Part shown: one piece after another, positions 8,254 through 15,143 of the stretch | How positions within the stretch are numbered: position 1 is the first letter of the stretch | Layout: each line of letters starts with the position of its first letter | Assembly (NCBI GenBank): GCA_050184225.1 | Contig: JBFXAN010000048.1 | Span: 1-41,256 of the forward strand | DNA length: 41,256 nucleotides | Reading direction: 5' to 3' | From: JBFXAN01 sp050184225 | GTDB taxonomy: Bacteria; Chloroflexota; Dehalococcoidia; CAUJGQ01 | Made by a program: the position numbers and the translations under genes | The notes under the pieces: model-generated | Databases searched by the model: none | The model's input: the letters and a program-made list of their open reading frames with translations, nothing else | What the model was told of the DNA's origin: nothing

Positions 8254-8331
8254 CCATACCATGCGTATGGAGGTCGTGCACGACGGTCAACCAAGCGAGA
8301 TATGTCACGTCCCGCTGCAGACGGACGTGAC
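8254..8331 (+). promoter_or_regulatory. Dyad and stable leader hairpin before the first small Q/N-rich gene
   Basis: A dyad CCATAC...GTATGG (8254-8259 and 8265-8270) looks like a protein-binding site. Downstream, GTCACGTCC (8304-8312) pairs perfectly with GGACGTGAC (8323-8331) around a 10-base loop, ending 39 bases before the GTG start at 8371. There is no T-run, so it is not an obvious terminator. It may be an mRNA-stabilising or regulatory leader structure. Confidence 0.5.
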
Positions 8332-8370
8332 CACCAAATGCGCGTCCAAATAAGGGAGAAGGAGTCTCAC

Positions 8371-8550
8371 GTGTTTCTTTCCATCGCCTTCCAGATTAAC
8401 GAGCAGGAGAACGAGGCCGATTCCGATCAGGAGATCGATGGCGGCGGCGGCGGCAGCGAAGTCAACGGCAACGATCAGACCGCTGTGCAGGTGCAGGGCA
8501 ACGAGTCGAACGTGACGATTGCCCCGGCCATTGTCGTCATCATCGGCTAA
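8371..8550 (+). CDS. 59-aa Q/N/D/G-rich small protein, paralogue of the next gene
   Basis: GTG start at 8371 preceded by a strong AAGGGAGAAGGAG site. The product begins with a short hydrophobic stretch (MFLSIAFQIN) and continues with an acidic, glutamine-rich part (EQENEADSDQEIDGGGGG). It ends QTAVQVQGNESNVTIAP followed by AIVVIIG. The QTA-Q-Q-N-S-N-T-AP pattern and hydrophobic C-terminal end are shared with the protein at 8668-8832, so the two are paralogues. No cysteine, no classical signal peptide and no named family recognised. The alternating polar/hydrophobic composition resembles small amyloid-forming or surface-active bacterial proteins (chaplin- or curlin-like), but this is only an analogy. 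A secreted peptide or precursor is possible. Confidence 0.7.
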   Translation: MFLSIAFQINEQENEADSDQEIDGGGGGSEVNGNDQTAVQVQGNESNVTIAPAIVVIIG

Positions 8551-8590
8551 ACTGCCGCCACGCGGCCATGTGCCGTGAGCAATGGTCACC

Positions 8591-8622
8591 GTAGCGTGTG
8601 GTGCTACCAATAGAGTAGCACC
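8591..8622 (+). promoter_or_regulatory. Mutually exclusive hairpins between the two small genes
   Basis: GGTGCTAC (8600-8607) pairs with GTAGCACC (8615-8622) around a 7-base loop. The same GCTAC (8603-8607) can instead pair with GTAGC at 8591-8595. The two helices cannot coexist. The site lies 46 bases before the second small gene and has no T-run, so attenuation, processing or differential stability of the shared transcript are all possible. Confidence 0.4.
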
Positions 8623-8667
8623 CCTCGTTGCGGTGCCGTTGTGTCTACCCTTTGAAGGAGCTGAAGC

Positions 8668-8832
8668 ATGTTTGGTTCAGCAGTCGTCATCGTCCCGATT
8701 CAGATCAATATCGCCATCCTCAACCAAATCGCGGCCGGCGTTATCGGTGGGGATGTCACGCAGACAGCCGATCAGGATCAGGACAACGACAGCGACAACA
8801 CCGTCGCACCGATCTTTCTGATTCTCTCGTAG
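8668..8832 (+). CDS. 54-aa Q/N/D-rich small protein, paralogue of the preceding gene
   Basis: ATG 8668 with AAGGAG eight bases upstream. The protein starts with an unusually hydrophobic, beta-prone stretch (MFGSAVVIVPIQINIAILNQ), then IAAGVIGG, then a polar acidic repeat-like part (DVTQTADQDQDNDSDN), and ends TVAPIFLILS. It aligns with the C-terminal half of the upstream 59-aa protein through QTA-Q-Q-N-S-N-T-AP. A Gly-Gly at residues 27-28 with Val at -4 loosely recalls double-glycine leader cleavage sites used by peptide-exporting ABC transporters. The -7 position does not fit well, so this is only suggestive. An ABC exporter gene of odd design follows about 430 bases downstream. Function unknown; coding call rests on the ribosome site and paralogy. 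Confidence 0.7.
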   Translation: MFGSAVVIVPIQINIAILNQIAAGVIGGDVTQTADQDQDNDSDNTVAPIFLILS

Positions 8833-9260
8833 CCCGGTCCGTGTCGGGGGCATCGCGTTTCATCGCAATCGCCATGCCTCCGGCGCCGCACCTGTCGCCA
8901 CGATCGGGCGCGCCGTTGTCACCCAGGCGTCTTGATCGATCGTGGGGCGGTAGTTCTACTCCTGGATTCCATGGGTGTCCGCCCGCGCGACCATTTCGCC
9001 GCGGGCGTTTGCTTTCTTTGAGCAGCCCTGACGTCTTCGGTGCCGCTCGCTCAGGGCATGTTTGAGAATGAAGTTCATCGGACTGCTGTGATCCTGAGCG
9101 AAGCGAAGGATCTCGGAGGTAGGGCTGCGTCCGAGATCCTTCGCTTCGCTCAGGATCACAAGGTCACTTCATGGTGGTTAGTCAAACACGCTCTCAGTCC
9201 CGTCGCGCGCTTCACGATTAGGAGCGTCACGATACACTGGTTGGCGGAGTCGCCCGCGTC
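8833..9260. other. Intergenic region holding palindromic element copy 2
   Basis: No gene is supported in these 428 bases: open frames are arginine/proline/serine-rich and lack ribosome-binding sites. The right half is occupied by the palindromic repeat described at 9056-9191. No clear promoter for the ABC gene could be picked out; the sequence just before it (9225-9260) is only moderately AT-rich. Confidence 0.5.
9056..9191. repeat. Palindromic MITE/REP-like element, copy 2
   Basis: Core stem 9087-9117 pairs perfectly over 31 bp with 9130-9160, loop 12 bases. Outer arms GCATGTTTGA (9056-9065) and TCAAACACGC (9182-9191) are inverted repeats with one mismatch. The total of 136 bp is nearly identical to copy 3. 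Relative to copy 1 the inner stem carries GAAGCG for GGAGCG on one side with the matching change on the other side, so pairing has been kept. Confidence 0.88.
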
Positions 9261-11843
9261 ATGCAATGCTGGTCCTGCAATCGTGAAAATCACACGAGTT
9301 CCCGCTTCTGCGCCGGCTGTGGCGCCCGGCTCGGCTGCGCTGCCTGTGGCGCGCCCCGCCGGCGTGGCCAGGAGTACTGCAGCGTCTGCGGCCTCCGTTC
9401 GCTCACGACCGAGCACTTCCAGGTCCAGTGCGCTGCCGGCGCCTTCACCGACCAGGAACTGACCGAGATCGCCACCCGGCTCGAAGGCACCCGCCAGATC
9501 ATCGCCGGCCTGCTGGCGCTCGACACGGCGAGCGTCTCTCAGATTTCGGTGTACCTCTCAGAGTCGCTCGAAGATCCGCGCCAGCCGGGCGTGGCGCTGC
9601 CGAACGGCTACGCCGTGCCCCGGCGGATGGAGATCCATGCGCTCTTTCAGCGGGGGACGGCGATCACCAGCCTTGAGCGCCCCCTGGCCGTGCTGATGCT
9701 CACGGTCGCGCTGGGCGACAGCCGTAGCCCGGCGCCACTCTTCGTCGATGGATTGCTCGCTCTCGCGCTGCAACGCTCCGGCAACTTCGCCAATGCCGAG
9801 CAGGTCGCGACCACGGTCGGCCAGGCGCGGACGCAGGGCAAGCTGCCACCGATCCTCTCGCTGTTCGATGGCTCGACGCCGGAGACGCAGGCGATCTACT
9901 TCGCCGCCGCGGCGTCGTTCGTCAGCTATCTGCTGCGGACCTACGGCGCCGAGAAGGTGACGACGTTTCTGCGGCTGCTGCCCGACAGCGGCCCCGAGCG
10001 GGCGGCGCGGTCCGCCTTCCGTCGCCGGCTCGAGCGGATCGAGCGCGAGTGGCAGGCGACGCTGCCCGGCTCGACACCGGCCCGCATCCTCTGGTCGATC
10101 AAGCTCTGCCTCTCCTACCTGCGGCCGTACAAGTTCAAGGTCACCGAGATCATGCTGTACATCGCCATGTCGGTGGGGTTCGGCACCGGTCTCGCCAAGA
10201 TGCAGGGCATCCTGCTCGACAAGGCGTTGATCCCCGGCGACCGCCGGGTACTGGCGGAGTTGATGGCGATCATCATCGTCGCCTTCATCGTCGTCTCGAT
10301 CGGATCGGTGCGTCAGGCGTACTTGATGGCCTGGACCACGGGCAGCGTCGTCCGCGACCTGAGCCGGCGGATGTTCACGCTGATCCAGCGGCTCCACCTC
10401 GGCTTCTTCCACACGTGGAAGACGGGCGACATCATCTCCCGTTCGACATCCGACCTCGGTCAGATCGAAACGGTGATGTCCAGCGGCATCGCCGCCGCCT
10501 ACCGGACGGTGCTGACCGTGGTGTTCGCCCTGACGCTGATCGTGCTGGAGGACTGGCGGTTATCGTTGCTCGCCCTGATCGGCGCGCCGCTCTTTTTCCT
10601 GACCGGCCGCTGGCTCGCGCCGGTGACGGCCCGCGCCAGCCTGCAGCGGCAGCAGCACCTCGGCGAACTCGTCAGCGCGTTGCAGGAGAACCTGACCACC
10701 CTGCCGGTGATAAAGGCGTTCGGACTGCATCAGCGGATGATCGATGACTTCGTCGTCGGCCTGAACAAGCTGTTCCGCTCGTCCCTGCGCGTGACCTTCC
10801 TCTCCTCGATCTACGGCGTCTCCGCCAACTCGATCGTCAACGCCAGCACGCTAACGCTGCTCGGCGTCGGCGGCTGGCTGGTCACGGATGGGAGTATGTC
10901 CGTCGGTTCGCTGATCACATTCATGGCGCTGCTCGTCCAGATCATGGGGCCGATGCAAAGTGTGTCGAACATCTATCAGTCGTTGAGCCGCGCCTCCGGC
11001 TCGCTCGCCCGCGTGCAGGAACTGCTCAACGCCGAGCCGGCAATTCAAGACCGTCCGGACGCACGGCCGGTCGCCCCGCTCGCGCGCGAGATCCGCTTCG
11101 AGAACGTGACCTTCAGCTACACCGGGCAGCCGGTGATCAACAACGTGTCGTTCAGCATCCCTGCCGGGCGGCGGGTTGCGCTCGTCGGACCGAGCGGCTG
11201 TGGCAAGTCGACGACGCTCGGGCTGCTGATGCGGTTCTACGACCCGAATCAGGGCCGCGTCACCCTGGACGGCACGGACCTGCGCGACGCCACCGAGGAA
11301 TCGCTGCGTGACCAGATGGGCATGGTGCTGCAGGAGAGCGTGCTGTTCCATCTCTCGATCCGCGAGAACATCCGCCTCGGCAACCTCGACGCGACCGACG
11401 CGGAGATCATTGCGGCGGCGAAAGCGGCCGAGATTCACGACCTGATCGAGAGCCTGCCGGAGGGGTACGACACGCTCGTCGGCGAGCGCGGCGGACGGCT
11501 CTCCGGCGGTCAGCGCCAGCGCGTCGCCATCGCCCGCGCCATCGTCCGCAACCCGGCGATCCTGCTGCTGGACGAAGCCACCTCCGCACTCGACCCCGCC
11601 ACCGAGGCGGCGATCAACAAGACGCTGAACACCCTCGCCCAGGGGCGGACGACGATCTTCGTCACGCACCGGCTGTCGAGCGTGGTGACGGCGGACATGA
11701 TTTATGTCCTCGATCAGGGGAGAATGGTGGAACAAGGGACGCACAGCGAATTACTCGCTCATGGTGGTGTCTACGCGCACCTCTGGCAGCAGCAGGGTGG
11801 CGGCGTCGAGCCGGAGCCGGCGCTGCAGCCGGCCGGGACATGA
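9261..11843 (+). CDS. Double zinc ribbon / inactive peptidase-MA-like / ABC exporter fusion
   Basis: 860-aa protein with three parts. Residues 1-45 form two zinc ribbons: Cys 3, 6, 17, 20 and Cys 26, 29, 40, 43, both CxxC-x10-CxxC. Residues ~54-265 resemble a gluzincin (peptidase MA-like) domain: LMLTV occupies the place of HExxH, FVDGLLALAL that of the 'EGLA' glutamate helix, and YFAAAASFVSYLLRTYG the conserved scaffold helix, so the metal site is lost. Residues ~285-560 are a six-helix ABC type 1 exporter membrane domain and ~600-840 a full ATPase. The ATPase has Walker A GPSGCGKST (~643), signature LSGGQ, Walker B AILLLDEATSALD and H-loop FVTHRLSS. It should work as a homodimer or with a partner. 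The cytosolic N-terminal domains could capture a peptide substrate, as C39 domains do in peptide exporters (inference). I know of no described transporter with this order. Confidence 0.88.
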   Translation: MQCWSCNRENHTSSRFCAGCGARLGCAACGAPRRRGQEYCSVCGLRSLTTEHFQVQCAAGAFTDQELTEIATRLEGTRQIIAGLLALDTASVSQISVYLSESLEDPRQPGVALPNGYAVPRRMEIHALFQRGTAITSLERPLAVLMLTVALGDSRSPAPLFVDGLLALALQRSGNFANAEQVATTVGQARTQGKLPPILSLFDGSTPETQAIYFAAAASFVSYLLRTYGAEKVTTFLRLLPDSGPERAARSAFRRRLERIEREWQATLPGSTPARILWSIKLCLSYLRPYKFKVTEIMLYIAMSVGFGTGLAKMQGILLDKALIPGDRRVLAELMAIIIVAFIVVSIGSVRQAYLMAWTTGSVVRDLSRRMFTLIQRLHLGFFHTWKTGDIISRSTSDLGQIETVMSSGIAAAYRTVLTVVFALTLIVLEDWRLSLLALIGAPLFFLTGRWLAPVTARASLQRQQHLGELVSALQENLTTLPVIKAFGLHQRMIDDFVVGLNKLFRSSLRVTFLSSIYGVSANSIVNASTLTLLGVGGWLVTDGSMSVGSLITFMALLVQIMGPMQSVSNIYQSLSRASGSLARVQELLNAEPAIQDRPDARPVAPLAREIRFENVTFSYTGQPVINNVSFSIPAGRRVALVGPSGCGKSTTLGLLMRFYDPNQGRVTLDGTDLRDATEESLRDQMGMVLQESVLFHLSIRENIRLGNLDATDAEIIAAAKAAEIHDLIESLPEGYDTLVGERGGRLSGGQRQRVAIARAIVRNPAILLLDEATSALDPATEAAINKTLNTLAQGRTTIFVTHRLSSVVTADMIYVLDQGRMVEQGTHSELLAHGGVYAHLWQQQGGGVEPEPALQPAGT

Positions 11844-11883
11844 GAGAAAGGCGCAATGCCGGCGCCTCGCAGGTTGGCTCAAA

Positions 11884-12020
11884 GCATGTTCGGAGAAGCA
11901 GTCACGACCGTCATTGTCATCCTGAGCGCCAGCGAAGGATCTCGGACGCAGTCTATCCTCCGAGATCCTTCGCTGGCGCTCAGGATGACAGTGGGCAAGA
12001 TGCTTGACCCTTCAACACGC
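11884..12020. repeat. Palindromic MITE/REP-like element, copy 3
   Basis: Core stem 11915-11945 pairs perfectly over 31 bp with 11960-11990, loop 14 bases. Outer arms start GCATGTT at 11884-11890 and end AACACGC at 12014-12020, one mismatch. The total of 137 bp matches copy 2. The inner stem reads GCCAGCG instead of GGAGCG with a compensating change on the partner strand. It lies between the ABC gene and the zinc-ribbon repeat gene, and the stem could attenuate read-through. Confidence 0.88.
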
Positions 12021-12040
12021 GCTGAGCACGGAGGACGGCA

Positions 12041-13204
12041 ATGACCGGTGGCATGAACGGCATCGTCTCCCAGGAGCACGCCGCCGGGACGTGCGCCTGG
12101 TGCCAGGCGCCGGTACCGCCGGAATCGCAGTTCTGTCCCAGTTGCGGCGAGCCGGTCGCGGAAACGAACCGCACGGTCGCTGCACCGTCCGCGACCGCCG
12201 CGTCGACCGCGATCGCGACGGCGCCCACCCTTTTCCTCGAACGCGGCGGCCGGCTGCGCGTCGGCGACGATCTGCGGCGGCGGCTGCTCGAAGCGTCCCG
12301 GCGCGAGCTTGGACCGGACGGTGACGGCATCCTCCGTGAGATCACGGAGCGTTCGCTCAACGTGCCGTTCGACGAGATCACCTATGCCGAACTACCACAC
12401 CTGCTGATCGCCGTCCATCAGAGCGCCCCGGCGCTGGCCGGCAGCGCCCCGGCGCGCGACACCGCCCGCGCACTCGATGCGCTCGCCGTCGATCTCCAAG
12501 CCGAGATGCGGCGCCGGCTCGTCGAGCGGCTTGCCGTGTCGCTCGGACCGGCGGCCGAGCCGTTCATCGTCAACGTCTGTGCCGGCATCGACCTGGACTT
12601 TGGACAGGTTGCCGTCCCCCAACTGCCGCTGGTCGCCGCCGCCGTCGAGCGTGCCGGCGCCATCTTTGGGCCGGACCTGGCGCGATCGCTCGCCGCCATG
12701 GTCGACGACGCCGGCGCGCTGCCCGGTGTCGCGGAGCCGGTGTCCGCGATCGCGACCGAACAGCTCGGCGTGGAGGGCGATGCCCTGATCCGCGACCTCT
12801 GTCGCGAACGCCTGGGGAAAGACCTGACCGCGCTCCAGATCGATGACCTCGAACCGCTCAGCCGCGCGGTGGAGCGCGATGGCCCCACCCGCATCGGCAC
12901 GACACGCACGGCAGCGTTTATCGCCGCCGCCCGGTTTGCCGTGGTCAACCCGGCCAACTCCGCCCGCGCGCTGCTGGTACAGGTGGTGAACCGGGAGATG
13001 GGTCCGGCGGGCGAGGCCTTCCTCAAGAAGACATGCGCTCGGCATGGACTACCGATCGAAGTTATTGGCTATGAGCACATGCCCTGGTTGGCGGGCGTGC
13101 TGCGCCAGGAGGCGGCGCCGCTGCTCGGCGCGTCCGGCGCCGAGCGGCTGGCGCTCGCGGTCGAACGCCTACAGCCGGAGGGCGCGGCGAGGGAAGAATC
13201 ATGA
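12041..13204 (+). CDS. Zinc-ribbon protein with four tandem ~75-residue repeats
   Basis: 387-aa cytosolic protein. A zinc ribbon at the N terminus (Cys 18, 21, 32, 35; CAWC and CPSC) is followed by an alanine/threonine linker. Four divergent copies of a helical repeat follow, which I aligned by eye. Their cores are RELGPDGDGILREITERS, VSLGPAAEPFIVNVCAG, EQLGVEGDALIRDLCRE and REMGPAGEAFLKKTCAR. Each is followed by a 'LP-x-L-x-x-AV' helix and a closing helix rich in Ala, Arg and Leu. I do not recognise the repeat as a named domain, although the LGP-x-G-x-x-F/L...C pattern is clear. GGAGGA lies five bases before ATG 12041. The stop overlaps the next start (ATGA), so the two genes are translationally coupled. 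The shared zinc ribbon style with the upstream ABC protein suggests a joint function. Probably a scaffold or sensor; function unknown. Confidence 0.8.
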   Translation: MTGGMNGIVSQEHAAGTCAWCQAPVPPESQFCPSCGEPVAETNRTVAAPSATAASTAIATAPTLFLERGGRLRVGDDLRRRLLEASRRELGPDGDGILREITERSLNVPFDEITYAELPHLLIAVHQSAPALAGSAPARDTARALDALAVDLQAEMRRRLVERLAVSLGPAAEPFIVNVCAGIDLDFGQVAVPQLPLVAAAVERAGAIFGPDLARSLAAMVDDAGALPGVAEPVSAIATEQLGVEGDALIRDLCRERLGKDLTALQIDDLEPLSRAVERDGPTRIGTTRTAAFIAAARFAVVNPANSARALLVQVVNREMGPAGEAFLKKTCARHGLPIEVIGYEHMPWLAGVLRQEAAPLLGASGAERLALAVERLQPEGAAREES

Positions 13205-14361
13205 GTATTCGCACAAAGCTGGTCGGCGCCTTTCTCGTGGTCGCGCTGCTCGTGCCGCTGGTCAGCCTGCTGGTCAGCCGCGTCGCCGCGATCAACGAGT
13301 CAGACGGCGACGAAAAGCCGGCCGCCTCCGTCGCGCTGCAACTGTCCCAATCGCAGCGCGCGCAACAGGCGGCCGTGCTCACCTTCGTCAACGGCGGTGA
13401 TGTCCAGGCGCGCGAACGCTATGTGTCCGAGTCGCTCAATTTTCAGGATTCGATCACAACGCTCGCGGAGGCGCTCACGGATGACGCGAGTACCGCAGAG
13501 CTCGAGGGCATCGCCGGACAACGCGAGCGCTTCGGCACGGTGGCGGAAGAAGCGATCAACGCCCGCGCCTCGATGGACCGCGGACTGACCGACCTGCGTG
13601 CCGCCGACCGTGAGATCGGGCAGGAGTTGAACGCGATCCGCGACCGGATCGGCGACCTCGCCGCCCTCCCCGCCGCGCAGCGGGCGCAGGCTGCCGATCT
13701 CCTCCGCGCCATCATCGGCATGAATCAGGCGGCAAACCAGCAAGCCGCGCTGGCGGCCGGTTACACGATCCAGCAGCAGGAGGGCGTGCGGCAGCAGATG
13801 GAAGCATCGGCCACCGCGTTCACCAACGCGCTGCGGCTCGCCAATGCCGCGGCCGGGTCCGAAGATCGGGCTGCGCTCGGACGCACCGAGGCCGCCTTTA
13901 CCGGCGCCCTGCTGCCCAGCGCGGATGCCTTGATCAACGCCGCCGACGCCGCCGCCGAGGCCAGGACCACGCTGGCGGCCTCAAGCGACGCGATCGTCGC
14001 AGGGCTGGGCACGCTTTCGGAGCAGGCCGGCGACGCCACGATCGGCGGCGATTCGGGCATCGGCGGAACGGGGTGGATCACGCTGGCCGGTACGGTCTTC
14101 GCCTTCCTGCTGGCCGCTGGTCTTGGCGTCTGGTTTGCCGGCTCAATCACTCGGCCGCTTCGGCAGCTGCGCAACGCCGCCGAGCAGATCTCCACCGGCG
14201 ACATCGACGCCGTCGAGATCACGGTGCACACGAACGACGAGGTCGGCGATCTGGCCAACGCCTTCCGCCGGATGGTTGCCAGCACACGCTTCCTCATGAT
14301 GGACAAGGCGGAGCGGGAGGCCGAGGATCGGGACTTCATGAGCACGTCGATCTCGTTGTGA
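13201..14361 (+). CDS. Membrane sensor with HAMP domain and no output domain
   Basis: 386-aa protein. One transmembrane helix at residues ~7-27, a ~260-residue extracytoplasmic helical region rich in Ala, Gln and Glu (four-helix-bundle-like, as in chemoreceptor or kinase sensors), and a second transmembrane helix at ~293-315 (GWITLAGTVFAFLLAAGLGV). A HAMP domain follows at ~316-368 (SITRPLRQLRNAAEQISTGD, NDEVGDLANAFRRMV). The protein stops about 20 residues after HAMP, without a kinase, methyl-accepting or GGDEF domain, and no frameshift is visible that would restore one. It must signal through a partner; the coupled upstream repeat protein is the obvious candidate (inference). GGGAAG lies before the start, which overlaps the previous stop by four bases. 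Confidence 0.88.
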   Translation: MSIRTKLVGAFLVVALLVPLVSLLVSRVAAINESDGDEKPAASVALQLSQSQRAQQAAVLTFVNGGDVQARERYVSESLNFQDSITTLAEALTDDASTAELEGIAGQRERFGTVAEEAINARASMDRGLTDLRAADREIGQELNAIRDRIGDLAALPAAQRAQAADLLRAIIGMNQAANQQAALAAGYTIQQQEGVRQQMEASATAFTNALRLANAAAGSEDRAALGRTEAAFTGALLPSADALINAADAAAEARTTLAASSDAIVAGLGTLSEQAGDATIGGDSGIGGTGWITLAGTVFAFLLAAGLGVWFAGSITRPLRQLRNAAEQISTGDIDAVEITVHTNDEVGDLANAFRRMVASTRFLMMDKAEREAEDRDFMSTSISL

Positions 14362-14506
14362 CCGGCGGCATCGCGCCGTTGTGCCGGCGGAGGGTGGCCG
14401 CGGTCTGTGGCCGCGGTCTGTGCCGTCGGGCCGGCGCCCGTCACGCCTGAACTTGACCCTACCAACGCCTCGGGTACGGTTGGACCAACCTTCGCGGAGG
14501 TGGGTC

Positions 14507-14986
14507 ATGACCTTCCGTCCCCATGAGATTGACCACATCGCCCTCGCCGTTCCCGATCTGGACGCGGCGGTTGAGGCGATGCAGACCCTGCTCGGCGCCA
14601 AACTGCTCTGGCGCAACCCGCCGCACGGTATCAACGAGTCGGCCGCGCTCGACCTGGGCGGCATGCTCGTCGTGCTCGAACATCCACGCACCGACCAGGG
14701 CATCTTCGCTGAGTTCCTCCGGCGGCGCGGTCCCGGCATCCATCACATCGGCGTCTCGGTGACCAACCTCGACGAGGCGATGGCCGACGCCGAACGCACC
14801 GGCGCGCGACTGCTCAACCCGCAACTCACCGAGGGCGCGCGGCGCGAGGTTTTGGTCCACCCCAAGTCCGGCCTCGGCGTGCTCTGGCAGATGCTTGAAT
14901 GGAAGCCGGAGATCCGCGACAACATCGAAGCCCGACGCAAGGCGCTGCGCGAGGGCGAGGTCAAGATCCCCGGTATCAGCGACTGA
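14507..14986 (+). CDS. VOC-fold protein, methylmalonyl-CoA epimerase-like
   Basis: 159-aa protein with two beta-alpha-beta-beta-beta modules of the glyoxalase/VOC fold. The first begins IDHIALAVPDLDAAVEAM, the second IHHIGVSVTNLDEAM, and the sequence closes with LVHPKSGLGVLWQMLEW. The layout and the HPK...GVL ending match methylmalonyl-CoA epimerase, which racemises the alpha-carbon of methylmalonyl-CoA using a divalent metal. The metal-binding glutamate of the epimerase ('GVLIEL') aligns with Gln here (GVLWQM), so activity is uncertain and another VOC reaction is possible. GGAGGTG precedes ATG 14507. No mutase or carboxylase gene lies near it. It probably has its own promoter in the 145-base gap after the HAMP gene. 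Confidence 0.8.
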   Translation: MTFRPHEIDHIALAVPDLDAAVEAMQTLLGAKLLWRNPPHGINESAALDLGGMLVVLEHPRTDQGIFAEFLRRRGPGIHHIGVSVTNLDEAMADAERTGARLLNPQLTEGARREVLVHPKSGLGVLWQMLEWKPEIRDNIEARRKALREGEVKIPGISD

Positions 14987-14994
14987 CCGTTGTC

Positions 14995-15128
14995 ACCGCA
15001 GAGGTCTTCCTGTCATGCTGAGCGGAGCGAAGCATCTCTCACGGTGCGTCTGTCACCCGGCGAGATGTTTCGTCGCTCCGCTCCTCGGCATGACATGAGA
15101 ACCTCTGCGCCCTCTGCGTCTCTGCGGT
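14995..15128. repeat. Nested imperfect palindromic repeat (divergent copy 4)
   Basis: The inner stem 15011-15038 pairs imperfectly with 15062-15095 and shares GAGCGGAGCGAAG with copy 1. It is enclosed by an outer inverted pair: ACCGCAGAGGT at 14995-15005 against CTCTGCGGT at 15120-15128 and ACCTCTGCG at 15101-15109. The right flank carries CTCTGCG three times within 26 bases. It lies between the convergent VOC and response-regulator genes and may terminate both transcripts. Confidence 0.75.
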
Positions 15129-15143
15129 TGAAAAACCGTTCGC

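Noticed and set aside
8668..8832. Classical double-glycine leader in the 54-aa protein
   Set aside because: GG with Val at -4 is present, but the -7 and general leader pattern are poor and the other paralogue lacks it; kept only as a hint.
10851..11744. 297-residue minus-strand frame opposite the ABC ATPase
   Set aside because: The plus strand holds all ABC motifs; antisense shadow.
1881..15128. CRISPR array from the repeated palindromes
   Set aside because: The copies are kilobases apart, are single hairpins without spacers, and no cas gene is present.
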